Made by a program: the position numbers and the translations under genes. DNA of 60,000 bases, from contig CM060734.1 of NCBI GenBank assembly GCA_030704615.1, positions 47,386,042 to 47,446,041 of the forward strand, in the 5' to 3' direction. This document shows positions 23,820-34,531 of the stretch, one piece after another. The DNA is from Takakia lepidozioides (Eukaryota; Streptophyta; Takakiopsida; Takakiales; Takakiaceae). The notes beneath the pieces were generated by a model that saw only the letters and a list, made by a program, of their open reading frames with translations, had not been told where the DNA came from and made no database searches. Numbering within the stretch: position 1 is the stretch's first letter; every line of letters starts with the position of its first letter.

Positions 23820-24545
23820 TGTCGCGGCCCTTCGCCTTGAGGGCAGGGGGGTCGGGACACGAGAGGGGCTGCCCTTGTGGTGGGGGCAGTGGCGACAATA
23901 GATACGGGGGCTAAAGCACCTTTGAGTACCCAAGGCACTCAAGGAGGCGGAGGCGCTCACTAGGTGGAGCCCCGCACACCGGATTGCGGTGGGGGTGGTT
24001 CCACGAGGGGTGGTGATAGCTTAGTGGGACTTAGTGGGGGTGGCATAGGAATCATCATGGGGGCGAAGACCTTGTGGTGGGAGTCGTGGGGAGTCTTGGG
24101 ACTCATCACGGTCCAATGGGACCATGGTGAGTGGGCCAAGACTCACCGCGACTCATCATCGGGAATCGAGGGTTTTCGTGGTGGTTCGCCAAAAAATGGC
24201 ATGGTTGTTTGTGAAACCCCCGCGGACAGTCACAGAAGTATATATAGGGAGTAATAACCCCGAGAACGGTGCAAGCCCGTTGGTGACCAAAAACTAGTGA
24301 ATAAGCATGCGAGCCGGAAAGCGACCAAGGTGTGGGGAGCTATTCCGGACTGCCATCGACCAAAGGGAATTTCCACTAGGCCCAAATTGGGAGAGGGTCT
24401 TGTGGAGGAGTAAAGGGGGACCGTTATGCCCCGGTGAGCAGCCGAAGCTCCGAGTTGGCCCGGCGGCCAGTTTGGGAGTTAGGCGTGCGCATCGAGTGAG
24501 TAACTATGACTTGAAGGGGAGCTTACCGAAGGGAGGTGCGCGACA
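23820..24545 (+). repeat. Element A left LTR
   Basis: 726 bp, starts TGTCGC and ends GCGACA (a 6-bp inverted terminus). It contains a TATATATA box at 24239-24246. It matches the right LTR without length difference. Confidence 0.93.
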
Positions 24546-24547
24546 CT

Positions 24548-24559
24548 TGGTATCAGAGC
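24548..24559 (+). promoter_or_regulatory. Element A primer binding site (tRNA-iMet)
   Basis: TGGTATCAGAGC begins two bases after the left LTR. This is the usual primer site of plant LTR retrotransposons, complementary to the 3' end of initiator methionine tRNA. Confidence 0.9.
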
Positions 24560-24625
24560 TTAGAGTTCAGTGCACAATCTCATCATGGGGGCGACGTGTC
24601 ACCGAAGCGGCCATTTGAGGAAGCG

Positions 24626-25351
24626 ATGCATGCCTTCGGAAGCGAGGCCGCTCAAGAACGGGAGGAATCTGAGGAGTCGGAGCCCGAGGAATCCCTGAGA
24701 GCTCCGACAGACCAACAAATGCCTCCCATGCCAGCAGCCTTTTGGGAAGGGTTGTTGGCGCAGTTTGGTGGGACATTGAAAGACGTGTTGAAGGTGGCTA
24801 ATGCCACTTCCACTAAGGCAAAGTTTAAGGTGAAGCCTAAGGAACCCGGCACCTTCGAGGGCATCCGAAATTGGAAGGCACTCAACACCTGGCTCTTGGA
24901 GCTAGAGCAGTACTTCCCGGCGGCCAAGTTGAGTGACGAGGATCGGGTGGAAGTGGCTCCCACCTATTTGAGGGGCTATGCTCAACAATGGTGGCAGAAA
25001 CACCTTCACGACCGAGGTCCAAACCCGGAGACCTTGAACTGGAGTGGGTTCAAGGAACTCATGAAGAGACAGTTTGTGCCCATCAACGCATCTTGGCTCG
25101 CCCGGGACAAGATGAGGAATTTGAAGCAAACGGATGACATTCGGGGATATGTTCAGGCTTTCAATGTGCTGTTGCTCGAAGTCGCGGACATGGCAGAACC
25201 AGAAATGGTCTTCAACTTTGTGGCGGGACTGGCCCCATGGGCCAGACGGAAGTTGGAGGAGAAGCCACCTAAGACTTTGAACGAGGCAATTGAAAGGGCT
25301 GAATGTTTCTCGGATGTCCCTAGGGGCGAAGACAAGGCCGTACGGAGCTGA
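24626..25351 (+). pseudogene. Element A gag
   Basis: Retrotransposon Gag capsid protein. The ATG at 24626 opens MHAFGSEAAQ and an acidic stretch. The capsid domain follows, with WKALNTWLLELEQYFPAAKL, YAQQWWQ and a basic RQFVPINASWLARDKMRNL segment. The frame ends at 25351. The CCHC zinc knuckle that should be fused to it (CFNCGEPGHMAKKC, at 25537 onward) is in another frame, so at least one frameshift has broken the polyprotein. The open frame extends upstream to 24536 into the LTR and primer site but without an ATG in good position. Confidence 0.85.
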
Positions 25352-25536
25352 ACAACAAGAAGGTCCAGCGAGAAGGTGACTCCTTCCGACCGGAAAAAAA
25401 GTGGGATAGGCCACGCGGTGACAATGGCACATGGAAATCGAAGGGAGGGCCCTCACACGTCAAAACGACACCCGGTGCCCCGAAAGAAAAACCAGGTGTG
25501 GCGGCTTATGGCGGATAGAAGGCGACCTTCGATGGA

Positions 25537-25941
25537 GTGTGCTTTAATTGCGGGGAACCCGGGCACATGGCAAAGAAGTGCGCGAAACCCCGACAATTGA
25601 ACATGACTCGGGCAACCACGGAGTTGTCCGAGGATTCCATTAGCCGCTTGGTGGAGGCAGTGGTTGCCAAGACTTGCAAGGTAGGCAACTACTCTTGTGA
25701 GTTGTATCAGGATACTGGCGCCCTGCGTAAAGAGAGTCAGTTATTGTTCGTGAGTGGGATAATTTCCGGAACTAACGTGTCATTGTTGGTGGACACAGGA
25801 GCGTCGCACTCCATCATGACACCGGCAACGGCACGGAAGCTGGGACTCCCAACAAGTGATGTGGGGGCTTCTATTGAGGTGCATTTTGCTAAAGGAGAAC
25901 CACAATTGGCGACGAGGTTGGCGTTCGATGTTCCTCTTTAG
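25537..25941 (+). pseudogene. Element A zinc knuckle and protease
   Basis: Begins with a CCHC knuckle (CFNCGEPGHMAKKC). About 90 residues later comes a retroviral-type aspartic protease with LLVDTGASHSIM (catalytic D-T/S-G). It ends at an in-frame TAG after AFDVPL, where the polyprotein would normally continue to the LGMTFL block seen at 25993 onward in the same reading frame. Confidence 0.85.
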
Positions 25942-25992
25942 CTCGGGAGTTGGGACAGACGTGAGAACTTCACCATTTGCGAGATCGATGGA

Positions 25993-27066
25993 GTGGATCT
26001 CATTTTAGGGATGACTTTTTTGAGCAAATCAGAAGCGGTCATAGATGGCCGCAAGAGAACAGTCACGCTACCGTGTGGGAATGGTAGCGAAGTTTTACGA
26101 GTTTTGGAGGCGCCCAACCCAGTGGGAGGACGAATAAATGTACTATCAGCAAAGGAGTGGGCCGTGGAGGAGCCACACGAGCCCCAATTTTTGCTTTACG
26201 TAAGACAAGTGAATGGAAAAGGCGATGGGGAGTCGAGCCCAGATTGGATCAAGGGGATTTTGGAGAAATATCAGGATGTGATGCCGGAGGATTTACCAAG
26301 CGGCTTGCCACCGCGAAGGGGAGTTGACCACAAGATTGAGGTGATACCGGGATCGGAGCCGCCTGCCAAGGCACCCTACCGGTTGAGCCACAGAGAGTTG
26401 GTCGAACTGAAGACTCAGCTTAAGGATCTAATGTCAAAGGAGTACATCCGGTCGAATAAGTCACCTTACGGAGCCACGGTGCTATTCGCAGACAAAAGGA
26501 TGGGACGCTGCGGATGTGTGTCGATTACAGGGCTCTGAATAAGGTGACTATCAAAAATTGATATCTTTTGCCAAGGATCGATGACCTCTTCGATCGGTTG
26601 GCAGGAGCGAAGTATTTCAGTCGGATCGATTTGCGCTCCGGATATCATCAAATTCGAGTGGCGGAAGGAGATGAGGAAAAAGACCGCGTGCAGGACAAGG
26701 TATGGTTCCTATGAGTTCTTGGTGATGCCTTTTGGGCTCACCAATGCACCCACAACCTTTAGCACGCTAATGAACAGCCTTTTCTAGGAGTGGTTGGACG
26801 ACTTTGTGATCGTGTACATCGACGACATCTTGGTGTACTCGAAAACAAAGGAAGAGCACCTGGAGCACCTCAAAAGGGTGTTCCAGAAATTACGGGAAAG
26901 GAAGCTGTATGCCAAAGCTTCAAAGTGCGAATTCGGGGTCACAAAAGTGGAGTTCTTGGGGCATGTGATTACACATGATGGGATCAAAATGGATGACAAA
27001 AAGGTGAGAGCAATCTTGGACTGGGAGCCTCCGACTTCGGTCCCAGGAGTGCGATCCTTCTTATGA
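25993..27066 (+). pseudogene. Element A reverse transcriptase
   Basis: Ty3-type reverse transcriptase in pieces: LGMTFLSKSEAVIDG and YRLSHRELVELKTQLKDLM (fingers), a frameshift near 26500, then [13 protein letters not shown] and [19 protein letters not shown] at 26785-26787 precedes DDFVIVYIDDILVYS, which contains the catalytic YIDD. The C-terminal ASKCEFGVTKVEFLGHVI block follows. A TGA at 27064-27066 interrupts the join to RNase H. Several independent lesions show it is inactive. Confidence 0.9.
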
Positions 27067-27090
27067 CTCACCTCCTATTACCGAAAGTAT

Positions 27091-27597
27091 GTGAGAAATT
27101 TTGCCGACATCGCGGGGCCGTTGTCAGACCTCCTGTGTAAATCCAAAGTCTGGGTATGGAACATCTTTTGTGGCCAAGCTTTTGCCGAGTTGAAGCAGCG
27201 GATGGCGGAAGCTCCTGTCCTGAAAATCCTGGAGTTCGACCGCCCATTTGAGATTCATACGGATGCGTCGGACTTCGCGATTGGAGGTGTACTCATACAG
27301 GATGGACGTCCAGTGGCTTACGAAAGTAAGAAACTGAATGAAGTGGAGCGGCGGTGCCCAACGCACGAGAAAGAAATGAAGGCGGTGGTGCATTGTCTTG
27401 AGTTTTGGCGCCACTATATTGGTTCCAACCCGGTGAAGGTGTTCACGGACAATGTCACGGTGAAGTATTTTGCCACGCAGCCTAAGTTGTCCCCAAAACA
27501 AATTAGGTGGCAAGACACTTTGGCACTGTTCGACGTGGATATCCAGTACAAACCGGGATGGGACAATGTGGTGGCCGATGCTTTAAGTAGAAAGTAG
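27091..27597 (+). pseudogene. Element A RNase H
   Basis: Ty3 RNase H: FEIHTDASDFAIGGVLIQ (first catalytic Asp), PVAYESKKLNEVERRCPTHE, VVHCLEFWRHYIGSN, VFTDNVTVKYF and a terminal WDNVVADALSRK, the usual end of this domain before integrase. A TAG follows. The domain itself looks complete, but the flanking parts of pol are broken. Confidence 0.9.
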
Positions 27598-27603
27598 CAG
27601 CTC

Positions 27604-28980
27604 ATGATGGTGTACGGGGGCGAGACGGCGCTCCAAAGGAAGATCCGGAAGGCTTACCAGAAGGATGAAATGGCGAAGTCCGTGATGTGGGACTTGAGGA
27701 TGGGGGTTAAATCGCAGTTCCACTTGCAAAATGGACTGCTCCGATACAAGCAAAAGCATCTTTACGTGCCAAAGGGAGGGATCAGAGATAGTCTCTTAAG
27801 AGAATGCCATGATGGCCCGCTTGCGGGCCACGGCGGAGCCAAGCGCACCGCGACACTCTTGAAGAAAGAGTATTTCTGGCCCAAACTGAGGGAGGAGGCC
27901 GAGGAGTATGTCAAGACATGCACCACATGCCAACAAAACCGGAGCGAGTACAAAAAGCAAGCGGGGCTGTTACAACCCTTGCGGATTCCAGAGGGGTCTT
28001 GGGAAAGTGTCTTGATGGATTTCATGACTGCTATGCCGTTATCAAAAGGATTCGATGCAATCATGGTGGTAGTGGATAGGTTCAGTAAAATGGGCCATTT
28101 CATCCCCACCAAGGAGACGGCAACGGTGCAGGAAACGGGGCGACTTTACTTCGCCCACGTCTTCAAGCATCATGGACTCCCGAAGGATATTGTCTCAGAC
28201 CGCAATCCAAAGTTCACAAGTAAGTTTTGGAGGGCACTTTGGAAGAAAATGGGGACGAGGCTCAAAATGAGCATTGCCTTCCGACCTACGACGGACGGCC
28301 AAACGGAAAGGGTGAATTCCGTGGTGAAGCAGATCTTGCGGAATTACGTGTCGGCTGACCAATCGGACTGGGTGGAGCACTTGGATGCGGCAGAGTTATG
28401 TTATAATAACACAAAACATTCCGCAACGGGAGTTTCCCCTTTCGTATTGGTCTATGGAAAAGCACCTCTGGTGCCGACAAGTTGGGCCGCCCAACCGGCA
28501 GCAGCGACAGTGCTGGAAGAACGCGAGCGTTTGTTGAAGCTCGCAAAGTACAACATTGCCAAAGCTAGGAAACGGTATGAACGGCAGGCGAATCGGAAGC
28601 GGAGGGAGGTTAAGTTTGAGGCAGGCACGGAGGTCTGGTTGAACATCAAAAAATTTCGACTACCTTCGGAAGTGAGTCCGAAGTTCGTACCTCCGTATGC
28701 GGGACCCTTTCGCATCCGGAAGGTTATGAATGAGGATGTATATGAATTGGAGCTGCCGGCAAATAGCAAGGTGCATCTGGTATTCCACGTCTCCCTTTTG
28801 AAGCCTTATTTCAAAGATGAAGCGCGTCCGAATCGGCCTCAAGTGTTGTGTCCGCCACCTGTGCTGTTGGATCATGAAAATGAACCTGAGTATGAGGTGG
28901 AGGCAGTGCTTAAGTCGAGGAGGTTCAAGAATCGAGTGTCAAGTTATTTTACCACTAGTGTGAAACTAGCTAGAAAATAG
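27604..28980 (+). pseudogene. Element A integrase with interrupted chromodomain
   Basis: The longest pol remnant (458 residues). It has an HHCC zinc domain (ECHDGPLAGHGGAKRT and CTTCQQNRS) and a DDE core with VVVDRFSKMGHF, DIVSDRNPKFTSKFW and TTDGQTERVN (three catalytic acids present). A C-terminal domain with PFRIRKVMNEDVYELELP and HLVFHVSLLKPY follows. A chromodomain begins at YEVEAVLKSRRFKN and is cut at about residue 443 by element C. The last ~15 residues are read from element C sequence. After element C, a peptide ending DATTWMF at about 36260-36284 may be the displaced rest of the chromodomain. Confidence 0.9.
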
Positions 28981-28989
28981 CTAGCTTTT

Positions 28990-31650
28990 ACATATTGACA
29001 TTTGGGATTGGCCCAAGTTTTCAGATGAGAAGCAACTCAGCTTAGAGTGCAGGGATCAGTGCATGAGCCTATCCAAAGCGGATAGGGTACGATGGCGAAC
29101 AGGTTTCAGGTTTGCAATGGATATAGAGGCGGCAGCCTGTGTTGAAGAGCGGTGTTGCATAGCTCGACGCTATGGCAGCCAAGTGTGGTGAGTGTGGAGC
29201 TGCGAGGGTGTTAGATGCAAGTCACAGTTATCGGGAGCTCCAACTTCAAGCTCATAAGGAGGTATGAGTGAAGAGAGATGGCTGATTTCTCTTGTATGCA
29301 AGCCAATGCATTTGTGGCTATGTTGAGTTGGGGGTTTCAATCTGAAACTCCAGCGGTAAGAGGGCTCTTGTCATGGCAAGAGCAGGGCTGGAACAGGAGC
29401 TAAGAGGTGCGGCAAGGCCATGGAATCTGCACCTAAGGTTTCAGAGCTTGGAAGAAGAGCTCTTGCACCACAAGAGGAGTGTCTTGTGGCTGGAAATGTA
29501 AGCCTTAGGGTTTCTGGAGCTTGGTAAAGGCTGTGGAGTGCTTAGTCTTGTCTTAGAGAGCATCAAGGAGCCAAGATAGGGGGCTAATACCTCTTGTGTG
29601 AAGAGGTTGCATGTGTGGAGCATGTATTCAGCTCATTGAAGCTTCCATCTTCAAGCTTGGAGGGCAAGCAAGGAAGAGGGAAGGGCTGACTTCCCTTATG
29701 TGAGGGCAATGCATGTGTGGAGCATGCTTTCAGCCTGTTTGAAGGCTTGTACTTTCAGGTTTGGGAGTGCAAGAAGAGAAGGTAAGGGGCTGATCTACTC
29801 TTGTGATGTCAGTCCGACACTTGTAGAGCGTGTTCTGAGTTGGGGTTTCGAACTCAAGCCTAGATAGAGCATGGCTCTTGAAGTGGCAGGTGTAGGGGGC
29901 TGGAATAGGCTCTAAGACAGATGCTATGGCCAAAGAAAACGCTTGAATGAGTGCTCACAAGGGCTGGAAACCAGCAAGGCTTGGTTATTTGCCATTGAGT
30001 TTAGTGGCGTGTTTGGGGAGTCTAAGTGAGAAAGAAGGCTTGGTTTGTGGCAACCATCTTCCTCATGGCTTAGGGCTACTATTGGTGGTGTGTGGGAGCC
30101 GAAAGAGCAAGAATACCTTGCTGATTTCTTCACAGCCGCCATAGCTAGGTACAAAGAAGCCTAGAGTCCAAGAGACACAAACCCTAGCTTGGCGTGGCTA
30201 AACCCCTTGGAGAAATGGCTAAACTGTCATGAGTGGCCATGGATGGGGCTGTGACGAGCTGTGACAGGCTGTGATGGGCTGTGACAGTGTGGCGAGCTGT
30301 GACAGGCTATGGCGGGCTGTGACAGGCTATGCCCTGTGGCCTGTGGGGCTGTGACACGCTGTGAGGGGCTGTGAGGGGCTGTGACAGGTTGTGCCATATG
30401 GCCTGTGGGGCTGTGACACGTTCTGATGGGCCGTGAGGGGCTATGACAGGCTATGCCCTAGCTTGGCGTGGCTAAACCCCTTGGAGAAATGGCTAAACTG
30501 TTATGAGTGGCCATGGATGGGGCTGTGACGGGCTGTGCCTTGTGGCCGGTGGGGCTGTGGCGAGCTGTGACAGGCTATGCCATGTGGCCTGTGGGGCTGT
30601 GACGGGCTGTCTGGGGCTGTGACAGGCTGTGACGGGCTGTGCCCTGTGGCCTATGGGGCTGTGAGGGGCTGTGACAGGCTATGGCCTTTGGGGCTGTGTC
30701 CCTGTGACCTTTGTAGGGCTGTGACAGGCTGTGCCTGTGGCCTTTGGGGTTGTGACCTGTGGCCGTGGGGGGCTGTGACAGGCTGTGACATGTGGCTTTG
30801 GGGCTGTGACGGGCTGTGACAGGGTTGCGGCCTGTGGGGCTATGACCCTGTGACCTGTGTAGGGCTGTGACAGGCTGTGGCCTGTGTGGGGCTGTGACGG
30901 CTTTGACCAGTGATCTGTGTGGGCCTGTGCTGGTCTGTGGTGGCCCATGTGGACGACCTGTGCTGACTCGTGGAGGCACTGGTGGACTGCCTAAAGACTG
31001 GCATGTGGTCTTGAAGGCCAAATTTTGAAGCTCGTGCAGGGCGGTTCGAGTAGTATCTTCATGATATTCCCATGGTCATGCAAGTGAGAGAAGAGAGAAG
31101 AGGAAGAGTGTTGGGATGAGGGTATGCTAGGGTTAGGCATTGCTTTAGTTTCTCTTCCTTGTAGTTTCCACCCTCTCATTAGGCCAAGACCTTTCCGTAG
31201 GTGGAGGCAAGAGTCAGTCTGGGTTTGGGCTGGGGTGTCCTTGCAGGAGCAACACTGTGGAGTTGTTTTTGGTATGGGGGAGTTGTCGTTCTGATTTCTT
31301 GTGTTTGGATCCCCTCCATACCTGCATGCTTGACTGTGCGCCATGTTAGTTTTGTGTGGGCGCTTGTTTTTATAGGTGATTGGTCCGGATTTGATCACCA
31401 GCCAGTCCTAGAGCATGCTGTCGATGGTGAGGCTGGGGTGATGACCAGTCAAACCATCATTGTTTCTCATGTGGTGAGGTTGGAGGTGATGACCAGCCAA
31501 CCATAGGAGTGCTTGCGGTGGATGCAGGTACAGGTGTAGGCTATGTTAGGAACCTAGTATTCCAAACCATAAGCCGCAATAGGTTCTTTATCTGGTTACC
31601 TTGTGGAGAGGGGGTTAGGGACATGTTCATGACCGGTTGAGTGTCAGTTT
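28990..31650 (+). repeat. Element C leader or LTR region
   Basis: Non-coding, G-rich sequence before gag. The first part (29040-29175) matches the inverted fragment at 190-320. Repeated phrases such as 'TCTTGTGTGAAGAGGTTGCA' and 'TGCATGTGTGGAGCATG' occur at about 29590-29730. No primer-binding site could be recognised, and no matching 3' copy exists in this window, so LTR status is inferred. Confidence 0.5.
30183..30990 (+). repeat. Degenerate GGGCTGTGACAGGCTGTG tandem array
   Basis: Dozens of imperfect copies of an 8-18-bp motif (GGGCTGTGAC, AGGCTGTG) fill about 30240-30990. A 70-bp segment starting 'CCCTAGCTTGGCGTGGC' occurs twice, near 30182 and 30456. It lies in the leader of element C. 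Open frames through it reflect the repeat and are not genes. Confidence 0.85.
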
Positions 31651-31719
31651 GTCAACACGGAGGTGCCACTAGTTGTTGGGGACAGTGCCGGTTCGAGCAC
31701 TAGCGATACTAGTGGATAC

Positions 31720-32901
31720 ATGAGACGAGGTATGCGGTTTAGGCCATCTTCACCTCCTGTGTCTTCTACGGAAGGTTCTGATTCGGATTGTGAATCAGAA
31801 GGACTCATACCGGCGGTACAAGTTGTTTCCTTGCCATTGTTGTGGGACACAATGGAGGAGATGTATGAAGCTACTAAGGGGCCACGAAGGTACTCTGGGG
31901 CGGTGGGCACCATCGAGTTGGATGATTTTATCCAAGAGTTTGATAGTTGGTGTGATTTGCAGCAAATGCGCAATCCACAACTATTTACGCCTTTCATGGC
32001 ATGGAAAGGGCTGTTTCAGTACCTTGAGGGGCCGCCTATGGATGATTACCATGAGTTCAGGCGGGGGCATGAGGTTGAGATCGAGGAGTGGAGGATATAC
32101 TGGTCACCCGACTATGTCTCCATCACTAGGGGCACTAGAGCCACGAGGGCAGTGGCTACACCTACCGCTGCACCGGCAGCTTCAGCAAGCAGCAGTGGGA
32201 CTAGTGGGACTAGTGGTATAGTAGCTACGACGTCCACCCAAGCCACTACCACACCAGCACTAATACCCGTGTCTGCCTTCAACCCTGTTGTGGAGTTCTT
32301 CGAAGAGTTGAGAGGGAACTACCAAGGGGTGAGGACAGAGAAGTTGCGGAGCTTGCAAGAGTTCCAACGGAAGCCGACTGAGAGCTTGAGGGAGGCTTGC
32401 ACTCACATGAGGCGCTTGATAAATGTAACCCAAGGGGTTACGGAAGCTCAGGCAGTCCAATTCTGGTATGGGATATTGGACAAGGAGCTGAGGAGAAGGG
32501 TGCGGGATGCAACTCTCCTACAAGCGGCCCAACCCACCTTAGCAAATGTGTTTTTGCTGGCAGAGCGGATAGAGCTCAACATGGTGGAGGAACGAGTGGT
32601 CATGGTGGGATTTGCTAATGAGACACCACGGGGTAGTGGTGCTCCTAGCCAACCACTACCTCAACGTGCTCAAGGCAACAAGGGGGTTCAGGTGAAGCTC
32701 AGGGAAGGGCAGAGAGGACCTCAGATGCAGGGGTCTCTCCCTTCATTTGTTGGCCAACAACAGGCGGAGGTGGTGTGTTGGACATGTGGAGGACTCCATG
32801 TCAAGAAAGATTGCCCAGAAAGTGGCAAAGGGCCGGCACAAACACAGCTTGCACAATTGCAGTGTGGGCATTGTGGCAAGTATGGGCATGGAGATGCCTA
32901 G
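31720..32901 (+). pseudogene. Element C gag
   Basis: Gag-like protein of about 390 residues. It has an acidic Ser-rich N-terminus, a capsid-like domain (LDDFIQEFDSWCDLQQM, FTPFMAWKGLFQYLEG), an Ala/Thr/Ser-rich spacer, a second helical block (FFEELRGNYQGVRTEKLRSL) and two zinc knuckles. The first, CWTCGGLHVKKDC, is intact. The second, CGHCGKYGHGDA, is cut by a TAG just before its final Cys, which follows directly in frame (TGT). The ATG at 31720 opens MRRGMRFRP; the frame is open upstream without ATG to about 31660. Confidence 0.75.
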
Positions 32902-33730
32902 TGTTATGACTTGCACCCTGAGTTAGCGAGGCCAGTTGCAAAGGAACAATGGTGGCTGAGGGCGAGGTGGAGCACCTCAGAGAGGACGAGGTGCTTAGGC
33001 ACGAGGTGCAGGATGAGGGCAAGCACAGTATGGCCAAAGATGTGGAGGTTAGGACGTTGACCAAGGCATGGCCAACAGGCTTCAGCAGCTAGAGCAAAGG
33101 CTTGCTGCCATGGCCACAACTCAAGTGGTACCAGCTCCAAGACCTGAGGGTCCACCTCCTGTTCCTCCTCAGCAACGTCATCCTGACGGAGGAGAGATGG
33201 GAGTTTATGTGTGGGGCAGCACTACCATTAGTGCAGGTGGAGTCTGCTGCAGCCGTCACTCGAGGAGCTGCACAAGTTCCTGAGCCACGAGGTGTAGAGG
33301 TGGAGTTGGATCCGCAGCGTGGGGAGGCAAGCCGTCAGGCTAGGTTGCCTCAATCATTCATTTTGGCGGAGACAGTGTCGACGACATCCATGGCACCTAA
33401 TTCTCACCCACGGATACCGAGGCGGAGGTTATTGTGTCATTGGGAAGAGCTACACGTGCAGCACTGACACCTGCTGCCAAGGCTAGTGCAGCTAGTGTGT
33501 TGTTGGGGGCGGCCACCTCTGTTTGTCAGGCCCCACTATTCTCGATAACCATGATTACGACGCCGGGGGTAAGACCAGCTGTAGTGTTCAGACTAGCAGC
33601 AACACTCTGTGAGAGTGGGGAGGTCACTTCATCTTCTGCGGAGTTAGTGGAAGGTGTAGTGGCAGAGGGATCCTCAGATTTGAGGGTCAAGACTGCCACG
33701 GCTGCGCCATGACAAGCTGCAGCTGCCAGG

Positions 33731-34249
33731 TTGACGGAGCTGCCAGCTAGGCCAGCCTTTGAGCGCGCCATGGTGACACTTGGAGTTGTCTTGTTAGACA
33801 ACCAGGATGACATTTTCTCTTTGAGTGGACCGGCAGGCAAGAGGTACCGGCCACTGTGGGTCTTGTTGGACTCGGGAGCTCAGCCACTGATGTTGGGCAG
33901 AGCCGCTATTGCAGGTTTGGGCCTCATGGAGGCAGATATGGAGCCTTGTCCCTTCCAGATACAGACATCTCTGGGAGGATCAGAGCAGGCTCGGGGCATG
34001 ACACGACGTGAGTTGGCCATTAGACTATAGCCGGATCATCCTATAGATGGCTCAGTGATGCGAGCCAAGGCCATTGTGACAGACGCGGTCTCTTACGATG
34101 TCCTCGTTGGTGAGGCAGTATTGTATCCCATGGGCTTCACCCTGGATTTTTGGGAGGAGTCAGCATCCTACAGGCCTGGATGGCAGTCAGGGGATGGTCA
34201 TCGTGTACAGCTCCCTATGACATTCATTGGGGGTGTTGCTGCTGCCTAG
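33731..34249 (+). pseudogene. Element C aspartic protease
   Basis: Aspartic protease with LWVLLDSGAQPLMLGRAAI (D-S-G active site), a flap region, then VSYDVLVGEAVLYPMGF and YRPGWQSGDGH. A TAG at 34027-34029 and another at 34247-34249 interrupt it. The frame is the same throughout and continues through 34259-34519 into the methyltransferase. Protease and methyltransferase therefore belonged to one polyprotein before decay. Each break is a single nonsense codon. Confidence 0.75.
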
Positions 34250-34531
34250 CGGGGCAAGATGCCAACACTAGCAGCCTTCACAGCTACAGTTAGTTGGCCT
34301 GGAGAGTTGTTGGAGGGCAATGCCCAAGCAAAGGATGTGCCACCTCCAGCAGAGCAAGATGACATGCATGGTACGGTGGAGTTGCCTGCCATGGTTGCTC
34401 ACACTCCATTGTGGGGTACGAGCAAGGATTTGCAGCAGACTGCTGATAGACGTGTGCAACAAGCCTGGGTAGAGGCCTTTGTACCGTCAAGAGAGGAGGA
34501 GAGTGCGGGGATTGCACCATGATCACCTCAG

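Noticed and set aside
30575-31021. 148-residue minus-strand open frame rich in Pro, His and Ser
   Set aside because: It is the translation of the GGGCTGTGAC repeat on the opposite strand and has no other support.
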